Assembly (NCBI GenBank): GCA_015222555.1
Contig: JADFVM010000227.1
Location: 1-12,332 of the forward strand
From: Pseudomonadota bacterium
Lineage (GTDB): Bacteria; Desulfobacterota; JADFVX01
Direction of reading: 5' to 3'
DNA: 12,332 nucleotides
This document shows, piece after piece, positions 1 through 7,838 of the stretch. Below the pieces are notes generated by a model. The model made no database searches. It had not been told where the DNA came from and saw nothing but the letters and a program-made list of their open reading frames with translations. Numbering within the stretch: position 1 is the stretch's first letter; each line of letters begins with the position of its first letter. Made by a program: the position numbers and the translations under genes.

Positions 1-9
1 CATAATAAA

Positions 10-669
10 ATGCTGAAAAGAATCTATAACAAAATGTTTTCAACCTATGGCCCGCAGCATTGGTGGCCCGGTGAGACGCCCTTTGAAGTGATTGTGGGAG
101 CCATCCTAACGCAGAATACAAATTGGACCAATGTTGAAAAGGCCATCAGCAATCTAAAAGACAGAAGACTGCTCTCCCCTGACAAGCTAAATAAGATTAA
201 ACTCTCCGATCTGGCAGACCTTATTCGTCCATCGGGTTATTTCAATATTAAATCAAATAGACTCAAATCCTTCATATTATTTCTCTATAATGAGTTTGAC
301 GGCCATCTTGACCGAATGTTCTCTCTCGACTTGAAGAAGCTTCGCCACATGCTTCTTGAGGTAAAAGGTATCGGCCCTGAGACGGCCGATTCAATCCTTT
401 TATATGCAGGCAATTATCCTGTTTTTGTTGTCGACGCCTACACGAAGCGGATTTTTTCAAGGATTGGCATTCTTGAAGAAAAGCATACCTATCATCAGAT
501 TCAGGACTTTTTCATGCAAAACCTTGACAATGATGTTAAACTTTTTAATGAGTATCATGCATTGATCGTTAGACACGCAAAGGCGTTTTGCAGAACCAAA
601 CCGGCCTGTCAAAGCTGCCCATTACTCAATATGCCCTGCTCCTATGGCATGAAAAATAATGCGAGGTAA
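10..669 (+). CDS. Endonuclease III-like HhH-GPD DNA glycosylase with FeS-type cysteine cluster
   Basis: A base-excision repair glycosylase of the HhH-GPD superfamily (219 aa), probably removing damaged bases from DNA in the cytoplasm. Residues 19-40 hold the N-terminal signature WWPGETPFEVIVGAILTQNT seen in endonuclease III-domain/MagIII-like proteins. The helix-hairpin-helix is at about 117-129 (VKGIGPETAD), and the catalytic Asp is D142 in VVDAYTKR. The position that is Lys120 in E. coli Nth is E124 here (GIGPETA instead of GVGRKTA), so I infer a monofunctional glycosylase without beta-lyase activity. Four C-terminal cysteines (C194, C200, C203, C210) have spacing x5-x2-x6, close to the [4Fe-4S] loop of Nth (x6-x2-x5). 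The start is the first ATG in the window. Only 9 bases lie upstream and they contain no in-frame stop, so a slightly longer protein is possible. The nitroreductase gene follows after 6 nt. Substrate (3-methyladenine or oxidised pyrimidines) is unresolved. Confidence 0.88.
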   Translation: MLKRIYNKMFSTYGPQHWWPGETPFEVIVGAILTQNTNWTNVEKAISNLKDRRLLSPDKLNKIKLSDLADLIRPSGYFNIKSNRLKSFILFLYNEFDGHLDRMFSLDLKKLRHMLLEVKGIGPETADSILLYAGNYPVFVVDAYTKRIFSRIGILEEKHTYHQIQDFFMQNLDNDVKLFNEYHALIVRHAKAFCRTKPACQSCPLLNMPCSYGMKNNAR

Positions 670-675
670 CTTCTC

Positions 676-1281
676 ATGGAAAAATCGGCTGACGCAAAAT
701 ATCCCCTTCACCCTCTCATCGCTCAACGATGGAGTCCGAGAGCTTTCTCAGAAAAGGCTATTGAGAAAGAGTCTATTATGCGCCTTCTTGAGGCAGCCAG
801 ATGGGCGCCTTCCTGTTTTAATGAACAGCCATGGCACTTTATAATAGCGACAAAAGATAATGCAGGTGAATTTGAAAAACTATTGAGTTGCCTAATGGAA
901 GGAAACATCACCTGGGCAAAAAAGGCTCCAATGCTTATCATATCTGTGGCGAAAACACATTTTGATCACAACGGAAAAGAAAACCGGCATGCCTTTCACG
1001 ATATTGGGCTTGCCGTTGAAAATATGACCCTCCAAGGAATGGACTTGGGAATCTATGTGCACCAGATGGCCGGTTTTTATGCAGACAAGGCTAAGTCTAC
1101 CTTCAATATACCGGAAGGATATGAACCGGTGACAGCCATTGCAATTGGCTATCCAGGTGATCCTCAAACTCTGACTGAAGAGCTGCGAACAAAAGAGCTT
1201 GAAAGGCGTACAAGGAAACCACTAGAAGGTTTCGTCTTCACGGGTGACTGGAACAAGCCTTCACCGATGCTAAAAGGTTAA
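676..1281 (+). CDS. Nitroreductase family protein (FMN-dependent oxidoreductase)
   Basis: A 201-aa member of the nitroreductase superfamily. These are usually homodimeric FMN enzymes that reduce nitro groups, quinones or related acceptors with NAD(P)H. The N-terminal FMN-phosphate motif is visible as RWSPRAF (18-24), followed by LLEAARWAPSCFNEQPWHFI (37-56), the classic flavin-contacting stretch of the fold. A conserved helix follows at about 108-125 (FHDIGLAVENMTLQ), and the IAIGYPGDP segment (155-163) is also typical. Length fits the family. The ATG is preceded by GCGAGGT (661-667), which overlaps the stop codon of the upstream glycosylase gene. This suggests translational coupling and a two-gene operon. 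The physiological substrate cannot be read from sequence, and the family is often annotated only as nitroreductase. Confidence 0.9.
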   Translation: MEKSADAKYPLHPLIAQRWSPRAFSEKAIEKESIMRLLEAARWAPSCFNEQPWHFIIATKDNAGEFEKLLSCLMEGNITWAKKAPMLIISVAKTHFDHNGKENRHAFHDIGLAVENMTLQGMDLGIYVHQMAGFYADKAKSTFNIPEGYEPVTAIAIGYPGDPQTLTEELRTKELERRTRKPLEGFVFTGDWNKPSPMLKG

Positions 1282-1356
1282 AGGCCGAAAAAAGTAAAAA
1301 AAGAATTAAAATCTGCACAAAAACAGCAACAATCATAAAAAAATATTGCATTTTTT

Positions 1357-1385
1357 TTGACTTTGATTTTATTATTAGTTATTTT
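1357..1385 (+). promoter_or_regulatory. Possible promoter for cfa
   Basis: TTGACT (1357-1362) and TATTTT (1380-1385) are 17 nt apart, in the right orientation and about 115 nt upstream of the cfa start. A second -10-like hexamer, TAGAAT, lies at 1388-1393. The region is so AT-rich that chance matches are likely. It also contains eight consecutive T at 1351-1358, after a weak GCAA/TTGC hairpin that might end the upstream transcript. Confidence 0.35.
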
Positions 1386-1400
1386 TTTAGAATAAATAGT

Positions 1401-1442
1401 TAGTGTCGTGTCAAGCGTAAATTGACGGTTGGTACGACACTA
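1401..1442. repeat. 42-bp TA-flanked inverted repeat upstream of cfa
   Basis: TAGTGTCGT (1401-1409) is perfectly inverted as ACGACACTA (1434-1442). A shorter inner pair GTCAA/TTGAC lies at 1410-1414 and 1422-1426. The element begins and ends with TA and is richer in G+C than the surrounding DNA. It could be an operator, a 5'-UTR hairpin of cfa, or a miniature mobile element or REP-like repeat. TA flanks would suit an IS630/mariner-type insertion, but no transposase is present. Confidence 0.6.
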
Positions 1443-1463
1443 GTCATTGGGCGTTTCTTGCTC

Positions 1464-1485
1464 ATGTTATTTTTATTAATAACAT
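1464..1485 (+). promoter_or_regulatory. Hairpin or palindromic operator just upstream of the cfa ribosome binding site
   Basis: ATGTTATT (1464-1471) and AATAACAT (1478-1485) form a perfect 8-bp inverted repeat with a 6-nt loop. It ends 4 nt before the strong Shine-Dalgarno AGGAGG at 1490-1495. In RNA it would be an AT-rich stem next to the ribosome binding site; in DNA it could be a repressor palindrome. Either role would affect cfa. The repeat is directly visible; the function is inference. Confidence 0.45.
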
Positions 1486-1501
1486 TTTCAGGAGGGGGAC
1501 T

Positions 1502-2620
1502 ATGCGTCGTAACTATTATCGTCAAACTGCGGAAAGGCTATTATCCCATGCCGATATCAATATTAATGGAGATCGGCCCTGGGACATTAAAGTCCATAAT
1601 GACAAACTCTTCAAACGGGTGCTGACCAAAGGTTCTATCGGTATAGGTGAATCCTATATGGATGGATGGTGGGATTGCGAAGCCCTGGACGACTTTTTCC
1701 ATAAAATCTTCCTTTCCAGACTGGATGAAAAATTCAGTCCATGGGTCGAGCATTACCATACAATAAAAGAGAAATTAATCAACAAACAAAGGGGTTCAAG
1801 AGCCTTTAAGGTAGGGGAACAGCATTATGATGTAGGGAATGACCTCTATAATTTCATGCTGGGGAAGCGCCTGGTCTACAGCTGCGGCTATTGGAAGCAG
1901 GCCCAAACCCTTGATGAAGCGCAGGAGGCAAAGCTGGACCTCATTTGCCGAAAGCTGCAATTGGAACCGGGTATGAAAGTTCTCGACATTGGCTGCGGCT
2001 GGGGTGAAGCGGCAAAATTTGCAGCTGAGCATTATGGCGCTGAAGTTGTGGGAGTGACCATCTCTGCAGAACAGGCAAAATTTGCACAAGAGCTCTGTAA
2101 AGGACTGCCTGTTGAAATACGATTGCAGGATTACGGGGATTTAAAGGAAAGCTTTGACCGCATTTTTTCCATCGGCATGTTTGAACATGTGGGCTACAAG
2201 AATTATAGAATCTATATGAAGAAAGTCCGTCAGTGCCTCAAGAAAGAGGGTCTCTTTCTTCTGCATACCATAGGCGGCAATCGTCCTGTATCAAAAACTG
2301 ATCCGTGGACGGAAAAATATATTTTTCCCAACTCCATGCTGCCCTCACCGGCACAGATTTGCACAGCGGCGGAAGGTAAATTTATTTTAGAAGACTGGCA
2401 CTGTTTCGGAAGCGATTACGACAGGACACTGATGAGCTGGTTTAACAATTTCAATGATAACTGGCATCAACTGCAGGGGAAATACGGCGACCGTTTTTAC
2501 CGGATGTGGAGATTTTATCTTTTATCCAGTGCCGGCGCCTTCAGAGCAAGGGGAAATCAGTTGTGGCAAATACTCTATTCTACTGACGGAATTAAAGGTG
2601 CTCACAAGATCCCACGCTAA
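1502..2620 (+). CDS. cfa: Cyclopropane-fatty-acyl-phospholipid synthase
   Basis: Transfers a methylene from S-adenosylmethionine to cis double bonds of acyl chains in membrane phospholipids, giving cyclopropane fatty acids that toughen the membrane under stress. At 372 aa it is close to the E. coli enzyme (382 aa) and colinear with it. The SAM-binding motif I is VLDIGCGWG (160-168), followed by VVGVTISAEQ. Residues matching the bicarbonate/active-site set of E. coli Cfa are all present: C128 (YSCGYW), E228 (MFEHVG), H255 and I257 (LLHTIG), and Y306 (SDYDRT). The C-terminal AGAFRAR..QLWQ block is also conserved. The ATG follows AGGAGG (1490-1495) with 6-nt spacing, which fixes the start. It appears monocistronic, with its own AT-rich leader holding two inverted repeats, and it converges on the activase-partner gene. 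Confidence 0.97.
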   Translation: MRRNYYRQTAERLLSHADININGDRPWDIKVHNDKLFKRVLTKGSIGIGESYMDGWWDCEALDDFFHKIFLSRLDEKFSPWVEHYHTIKEKLINKQRGSRAFKVGEQHYDVGNDLYNFMLGKRLVYSCGYWKQAQTLDEAQEAKLDLICRKLQLEPGMKVLDIGCGWGEAAKFAAEHYGAEVVGVTISAEQAKFAQELCKGLPVEIRLQDYGDLKESFDRIFSIGMFEHVGYKNYRIYMKKVRQCLKKEGLFLLHTIGGNRPVSKTDPWTEKYIFPNSMLPSPAQICTAAEGKFILEDWHCFGSDYDRTLMSWFNNFNDNWHQLQGKYGDRFYRMWRFYLLSSAGAFRARGNQLWQILYSTDGIKGAHKIPR

Positions 2621-2705
2621 CAGACCGTCAACGCTAATAAAACAAATTAATTAAAGAAAGATGACAGAATTAACTTAGAAGGGAATAATTTGCTGTAGAA
2701 ATTAC

Positions 2706-2745
2706 GCCTGAGTCACCTGTTTTTTAAACAGATTTTATTTCAGGC
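2706..2745. terminator. Probable bidirectional terminator between convergent genes
   Basis: Two nested inverted repeats lie between cfa and the convergent 517-aa gene. The outer arms are GCCTGA (2706-2711) and TCAGGC (2740-2745). The inner arms are CTGTTT (2717-2722) and AAACAG (2726-2731) with a TTT loop. The inner stem is followed on the plus strand by ATTTTATTT. It overlaps the minus-strand stop codon at 2740-2742. Stem quality is modest, so the call is tentative. Confidence 0.45.
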
Positions 2746-4293
2746 ACTCAATCGCTTTAATACCCCCCGCTCTTTAGAGAGAGAGAGGAGGTAATTGCCT
2801 GCCGTCGTCGTTTTACTGGAGGGTAATTTCATCAATGAAAGACCGGGTTTTTGATTTGCCAGAACAGTCTTCTTTGCATAGTCATCGCTCATGCCCATCT
2901 CTTTGAGCAATTGGCTGAACTCTTCCTTTGCTCTTTCCCTCGCCTCAAAAAGCTTCATCTGGACTCTGCTTTTAACATTGACTTCCCCGTCACCGGAGGT
3001 TTCAATGGGAATAAAGAGACCTTCTTTAAAGTCCGACAACACCTTTGACTGCACCCCGTCACTCTGGGTACTGGGCATGCAGCCGAAAGGTTTCACCGAT
3101 ATGACGAGATGAGCCTTTTTCTCCTTAATAGCCAGCAGGTTCTTGGCCACTTCAAGATGACCTTCCCCTCCAAGGATTTTCGTATTAAAATATTTTTCAC
3201 CCAGTTGGGCCATTTTTTTCTGTGAGGGCAATGGTTCAATGACAAAACCCAAGGCGGCACGATAAAGATTAAAGTAAATTTTGAAAAGATATTCAGCTAT
3301 CTTCATTTTCATCAAGACGCTGGCAAAGTTCAGTTTTTCTCTAAGGTTTTTTCGTGCCACTACGCGTTCAACAAGATACTCCTTCCAGTACCAGAAGGTA
3401 TAATCAATCCAGCCACTTACGGGCTGCACAACAACCTCGCAGCCTTCCTCTTCAAGCCATAAGGGGAGCCTATAGTTACCGTCGCCTTCCGTCGTTTGTG
3501 CCCAAAATTCGCCGATAACTTTAACCTTGGCTTTAACCCGGCTGTAATCGACGGGAACTTTTTCCAGAACTTTTTTTGCTTTTCTAAGTGCCCTAAAGTG
3601 GTTGGAGCGCTCTTTAATCGCCTTATAAAGGATCTGCACCGTCTCCTCTACCGCTTTTTCCGTGCTTCCTGGATTAATCTCATAGGGTCTGATCTTGTAT
3701 TTGAGCTCATTAATCATATCACCAGCCATAACCGCTTTAACCAGGGTGATATAAAAAGCAGCATTCCGGTTAAGTCCACTGACCTTTTCATCATCTTCCT
3801 GTTCAAATTCCTGACTGATGGTAAGGACTCTTAACCCTTCAAAACCAGCATCAATCAAGGCCTTTCTATACTCTGCCTCATACATGCCAAACCGGCAAGG
3901 ACCACACGCCCCGACAGTGATATATATATACTTTTTTTCAATATCTTCTACCCCTTCATCTCTCATTTTTTTAAGTACTTTAATGAGATTACCAACGGTA
4001 TAGTATGTCGGGTTGCATTGCCCGCGATTACAGTATTCTTTGCCAAGCGCAAGGGATTGATTATCAGGTGTGGGAATATGCTGAGCTTTGTAACCAAGAC
4101 CTTCCAAGGCCCCCTGAATCAAGAAATCGTGGATAGGCGTTAGTCCTGCAAAGAGCAAGGTTACATCTTCTCGCTCATCTCGGGTAAAAGGCTTGTCAAC
4201 AGGCAGTTTAAATTGAGAGGCCTCTTTAGTGGGCAGGCCCATTTCTCTCCTCAATTTATTCCTGTGATTTTCTAGTTTTTCTTTCACATCCAT
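2740..4293 (-). CDS. Acyl-CoA dehydratase activase-associated protein, 2-hydroxyglutaryl-CoA dehydratase-like (COG3581-type)
   Basis: A 517-aa protein resembling the uncharacterised conserved partner of large DUF2229 activases, distantly like the FeS reductase subunits of 2-hydroxyacyl-CoA dehydratases. Residues 43-66 (VTLLFAGLTPIHDFLIQGAL) begin a Rossmann-like unit. Candidate cluster ligands are C88 and C93 (EYCNRGQCNPTYY), C130 and C133 (VGACGPCRFGMYEAEY) and C405 (SVKPFGCMPSTQSDGV); C285 is isolated. No signal peptide or membrane segment is evident, so it should be cytoplasmic. The ATG has only a weak Shine-Dalgarno (GGTG, 4301-4304). It lies 148 nt downstream of the giant activase gene on the same strand and is probably co-transcribed. 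A weak internal promoter (TTGACC, 17 nt, TAAAAG; 4312-4340) is possible. Inferred role: one half of an ATP-driven low-potential reductase or dehydratase. The substrate is unknown, and family assignment rests on motif recognition only. Confidence 0.8.
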   Translation of the reverse strand: MDVKEKLENHRNKLRREMGLPTKEASQFKLPVDKPFTRDEREDVTLLFAGLTPIHDFLIQGALEGLGYKAQHIPTPDNQSLALGKEYCNRGQCNPTYYTVGNLIKVLKKMRDEGVEDIEKKYIYITVGACGPCRFGMYEAEYRKALIDAGFEGLRVLTISQEFEQEDDEKVSGLNRNAAFYITLVKAVMAGDMINELKYKIRPYEINPGSTEKAVEETVQILYKAIKERSNHFRALRKAKKVLEKVPVDYSRVKAKVKVIGEFWAQTTEGDGNYRLPLWLEEEGCEVVVQPVSGWIDYTFWYWKEYLVERVVARKNLREKLNFASVLMKMKIAEYLFKIYFNLYRAALGFVIEPLPSQKKMAQLGEKYFNTKILGGEGHLEVAKNLLAIKEKKAHLVISVKPFGCMPSTQSDGVQSKVLSDFKEGLFIPIETSGDGEVNVKSRVQMKLFEARERAKEEFSQLLKEMGMSDDYAKKTVLANQKPGLSLMKLPSSKTTTAGNYLLSLSKERGVLKRLSA

Positions 4294-4441
4294 TTCATTT
4301 CACCAATGTATCTTTTAATATATTTTGCTGGCAAGGTCAACTCAAAATATAGTCTTTTGAATCAGGCATGATACCAACCACATACTGAACTTTTTTATCC
4401 TGATTACAGGTCACCATCCCCCATTAATAATACGTAATAAA

Positions 4442-7400
4442 TTACGCGGCACTTAATTCTGCCTCATAAGCCTTTAAGCGCACTTCCAGGGCATCTTCCA
4501 ACGCGTACCTCTTTTTTAGTTCGTCCTCATACTGTTTAAGAAAATAGTTTATCGTTTCCACCCTGATTTTTATTGAACCTGAAGGTTTATTTTCATCAAT
4601 ATCGTGGAATGTAAAGTAAGGTGTATTTGAACTATGAAGGATATCCTCTATAAGGGAATAGATGGGGGAGTCGTGACCACATTTAAAATTAGACAGGTCG
4701 AGGGCAACAAGGTTGGGATGTCTTGCCACATACTTGGCGCCCCAGATCTTCTTATTACTATTTTCACTGTAGGAGTTTTTCCATACATCGCTGATATCCA
4801 TGGCAGATTTTATCTCTTTTCGTTCTACCTCTTCCCCGAAAAGCCGGTGGAGGATATCCTCATCAAGAGGCAGAGAGTCTGTCGTCAAAATAGGATAACC
4901 ATCCTTCTGTATTTCTTCTATTATTCCATGATTAAGACCGGGATCATTATGGTATGGACGCCCAATAAGCACGAGCCCTATCCGCCTTTCATTCTCCAGC
5001 ATGTCAATGATTTCTCTACCCTTCTCACGTTGAGATAAGGAAAAGGACTGAAGGGCGCTAAAACCTTTTTCAAGAGCCATCCTATTTTCAGATTTACTGA
5101 TTCCTGTAATTTTTTTAAAGCAATCCAGCATCTGCCGTTCAAGAAGGTCCCTGTCCCCCATATTCAGAACCGGTTCAACATAATCAATCCCCCGCTCTAA
5201 AAAAACATCGTTGTCTCGCGTAAATGCAGCTTTGCAAACTTCAGGTGTGGCCTGAACGGTGGGACAGGCCAGCCTGTCAACGGTACCCTCAAGAGAGGTA
5301 GGCAAATCAATTATTATAGGCAAGAAGATCATGTTTACATTCTTATGGTAGATCAGGTTGTGAACATGAGGAAGGGAAGCCTTGCTTGGAAAACATTGAT
5401 CGATAGACCCCCTTCTTGAACCTTCTTTAAACATCTCTTCATCAAGAGAATCTGAAAAAATAATGTTCGATGAATCAATACCGATAGACTCGAGATAGGC
5501 AATGAAAAATGGCGCCATGGAATAAATATTGAGGACCCTTGGAATGCCTACCCGGATCTTTTCCCTCTTTTCAACCAACTTTTTCTTTAATAAAGACTGG
5601 TCCGAGCTCTCAACCCTTTTTTTCCGGAAGGCCTCGCGGAAGGCAAAAGAACTAAGGTCCGGGTTTTTCTTCTTTATTGATTCCAGTTTACGGTTTAACG
5701 AAATCATATCACCTTTTTCTTCCACACTGCCTTTTTCGCATGGTGCAATAATATAACGCCTTGAGTCCTCATTATCACATTTAAGGTCGATAAAGGTCCT
5801 CATGCAATCATTGGGACAAAAATGACAGCGCGTTGATTCATCCCTTAGCGAAGAGAAGGAAAGTGTCTCAAGGGCGTCAAATCCGATAAAAGAGGAGCTT
5901 TCACCCATCACCTCCAGCGCTGCGCCGATGGCACCGCTTTCACCTGTATGAGGATGAACAAGGATTCTGCCATCAGGAACCTTGGAGAGGATATAATCAT
6001 GCTGGGCCTTGACGGCGGCAAGGTTTTTCTGTGTGCCCCCCTGTAAAACGAAGGTTTTACCCAATTTCTTCAGGTTGGGTTCCTGAACAACGTAAAGCCA
6101 TATATTTTTTGGTAATACCATGGCCAAGCCGGCCAGGATTTCTTCTCTCCTCCAGCCCTGCTGTTGAAAGTTTACAATGTCGGACTCAAGAAATACAGCA
6201 CAGCCGTAATTAAAGGTCGGTATTTTGACGGCACTGAAAGCGGCATCTGCATACTCATGAACCTGGTAACCAAATTGCCTCGCTGTACTTTGCAGGAAAT
6301 AACCGTTACCGGCGGAGCACTGAGTATTGAGTTTGAAATCTTTTACTCTCCCCTCTTTGAGAAGAATAACCTTAATATCCTGTCCGCCGACATCACAGAT
6401 AACATCGACATCATCAAAGAATTTCAGGGCAGATTGTGTATGGGCAACGGTTTCAACAAGGGCAACGTCCGCCTGAAGCGCCTCTTTTAGCATGTCCTTG
6501 GCATATCCAGTGGTACCAACGCCCCTCACATCAAGGGAAAAGCCGCTTGATTCAACTTTATATTTCAGTTCACGGACGACACCTTTTGTATCTTCGAGGG
6601 GATTACCTCCTGACAGCCGATAAGCCTTGGCAAGGATCTCTCCTTTATCGTCGAGAACAACGGCTTTCGTCGATGTAGAGCCGCCATCAATACCTATATA
6701 CCCTTTAATTTTTCTCTTTATATCTGCTCTTTTAGGATTGTGTTCCTCGAGGCTATAATTTCTTGCGAACTCATCCCTTTCCCTTGAAAGCGAGAAAAAG
6801 CCTGCACTGCCGCCCACACTAACGTGACTTTTGCTCTCTTCAATAAAACCTCTTAAATCATCGGTCCCTTTATATATTCCGACATCCTCATCTTCAGTCA
6901 TGCCATAGACAATGGTGCCTATGGCTGCAAAATAATTAGCGTCGTCAGGGACTTTAATAAGTTCATTCAAATCTGCATCCGGAGGAATAGAGAAATTCCT
7001 TTCCTCCCATACCGGGGGAATGTTTCTTCGCCATGCAGCAGCAAGGGCGGGGATAAATTTGTGCGGGCCACCCAGGAGGAGGACGTTAGGGAAAAGGGTA
7101 TTACCCCGGGCAAGCACACTCAAATTCTGCTGGACAATCGCTTCAAAAAGAGAGTTCATCAACTCTTCAGAGGGCACACCCTGTTTTTGCAGAGAGTTAA
7201 TATCAGTTTCTGCAAAGACACCGCATCGCCCCGCGACAGGGTGAAGTTTTGAGGCATCCGTCGTCAATTGCTGCAGTTTTTCCTGAGTAAAGCCCAGCTT
7301 TCCACCAATTTTATCTATTACAGCGCCTGTGCCACCTGCGCATTTATCATTCATTGTGGGCTGTTTAATCTTGGCACCCGTTTTCTCATCCTCCACCCAG

Positions 7401-7747
7401 AAAATCATTTTCGAATCCTGCCCGCCGATTTCAATAACCGACCCCGTATCTGGATGTAGCTTTTCTACAGCCAGGGAAATGGCATTCACCTCCTGGACAA
7501 ATTTAGCGCCAATAACCGGGGCAAGAACCCCTCCACCGCTGCCGGTGATAAAACTCCTTGTTTTTCCACTTTTTATGGGGAATTTATTCTGAATGGTTTC
7601 AAGAAATTCAAGAAGGGTTTCTGCCTGTTTTGTTTCATGACGTTCATATCCCTTCCAGAGGATTTCTTCACTGACAGAATCCATTACAATCGCCTTGATT
7701 GTCGTTGATCCGATATCGAGACCTAATATGAGTTCATTACTTTTCAA
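4442..7747 (-). CDS. Giant acyl-CoA dehydratase activase: two BadF/HgdC-type ATPase modules plus DUF2229
   Basis: Numbering is from the TTG start (1101 aa). Module 1 (about 1-300) is an ASKHA ATPase with DIGSTT (11-16), IGGQDSK, NDKCAGGTG and GRCGVFAETD. Module 2 (about 348-615) repeats the pattern with DGGSTSTK, DVGGQD, NTQCSAGNG and NYGCAVFLESD. In HgdC/BadF activators, the cysteines of the last two motifs from two subunits hold one [4Fe-4S] cluster. Here all four (C136, C175, C477, C516) are in one chain, so I infer a fused pseudo-dimer. A cysteine knot (C641, C644, C648, C657, C670) leads into a DUF2229-like module (about 735-950) with a CFPSK motif. Expected role: ATP-driven electron injection into a low-potential partner. 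The frame stays open to an ATG at 7876, but TTG at 7747 has AGAGG 8 nt upstream, and the best promoter starts transcription after the ATG. The substrate is unknown. Confidence 0.85.
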   Translation of the reverse strand: MKSNELILGLDIGSTTIKAIVMDSVSEEILWKGYERHETKQAETLLEFLETIQNKFPIKSGKTRSFITGSGGGVLAPVIGAKFVQEVNAISLAVEKLHPDTGSVIEIGGQDSKMIFWVEDEKTGAKIKQPTMNDKCAGGTGAVIDKIGGKLGFTQEKLQQLTTDASKLHPVAGRCGVFAETDINSLQKQGVPSEELMNSLFEAIVQQNLSVLARGNTLFPNVLLLGGPHKFIPALAAAWRRNIPPVWEERNFSIPPDADLNELIKVPDDANYFAAIGTIVYGMTEDEDVGIYKGTDDLRGFIEESKSHVSVGGSAGFFSLSRERDEFARNYSLEEHNPKRADIKRKIKGYIGIDGGSTSTKAVVLDDKGEILAKAYRLSGGNPLEDTKGVVRELKYKVESSGFSLDVRGVGTTGYAKDMLKEALQADVALVETVAHTQSALKFFDDVDVICDVGGQDIKVILLKEGRVKDFKLNTQCSAGNGYFLQSTARQFGYQVHEYADAAFSAVKIPTFNYGCAVFLESDIVNFQQQGWRREEILAGLAMVLPKNIWLYVVQEPNLKKLGKTFVLQGGTQKNLAAVKAQHDYILSKVPDGRILVHPHTGESGAIGAALEVMGESSSFIGFDALETLSFSSLRDESTRCHFCPNDCMRTFIDLKCDNEDSRRYIIAPCEKGSVEEKGDMISLNRKLESIKKKNPDLSSFAFREAFRKKRVESSDQSLLKKKLVEKREKIRVGIPRVLNIYSMAPFFIAYLESIGIDSSNIIFSDSLDEEMFKEGSRRGSIDQCFPSKASLPHVHNLIYHKNVNMIFLPIIIDLPTSLEGTVDRLACPTVQATPEVCKAAFTRDNDVFLERGIDYVEPVLNMGDRDLLERQMLDCFKKITGISKSENRMALEKGFSALQSFSLSQREKGREIIDMLENERRIGLVLIGRPYHNDPGLNHGIIEEIQKDGYPILTTDSLPLDEDILHRLFGEEVERKEIKSAMDISDVWKNSYSENSNKKIWGAKYVARHPNLVALDLSNFKCGHDSPIYSLIEDILHSSNTPYFTFHDIDENKPSGSIKIRVETINYFLKQYEDELKKRYALEDALEVRLKAYEAELSAA

Positions 7748-7838
7748 ATCGAAAACCTCTATTAAAAGATAAAGCTTTTCCTTCCTTTTCTGCCACTTTA
7801 CTGCTTTAAAAAAAAAGAAATAGCAAAACAGCGGTATT

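Noticed and set aside
3496..3834. 112-codon plus-strand frame opposite the 517-aa gene
   Set aside because: Antisense to a well-supported coding gene and without family features; a shadow frame.
4400..4411. CCTG-ATTA-CAGG hairpin between the activase and partner genes as a terminator
   Set aside because: Only a 4-bp stem, and no T-run follows it on the minus strand; more likely chance.
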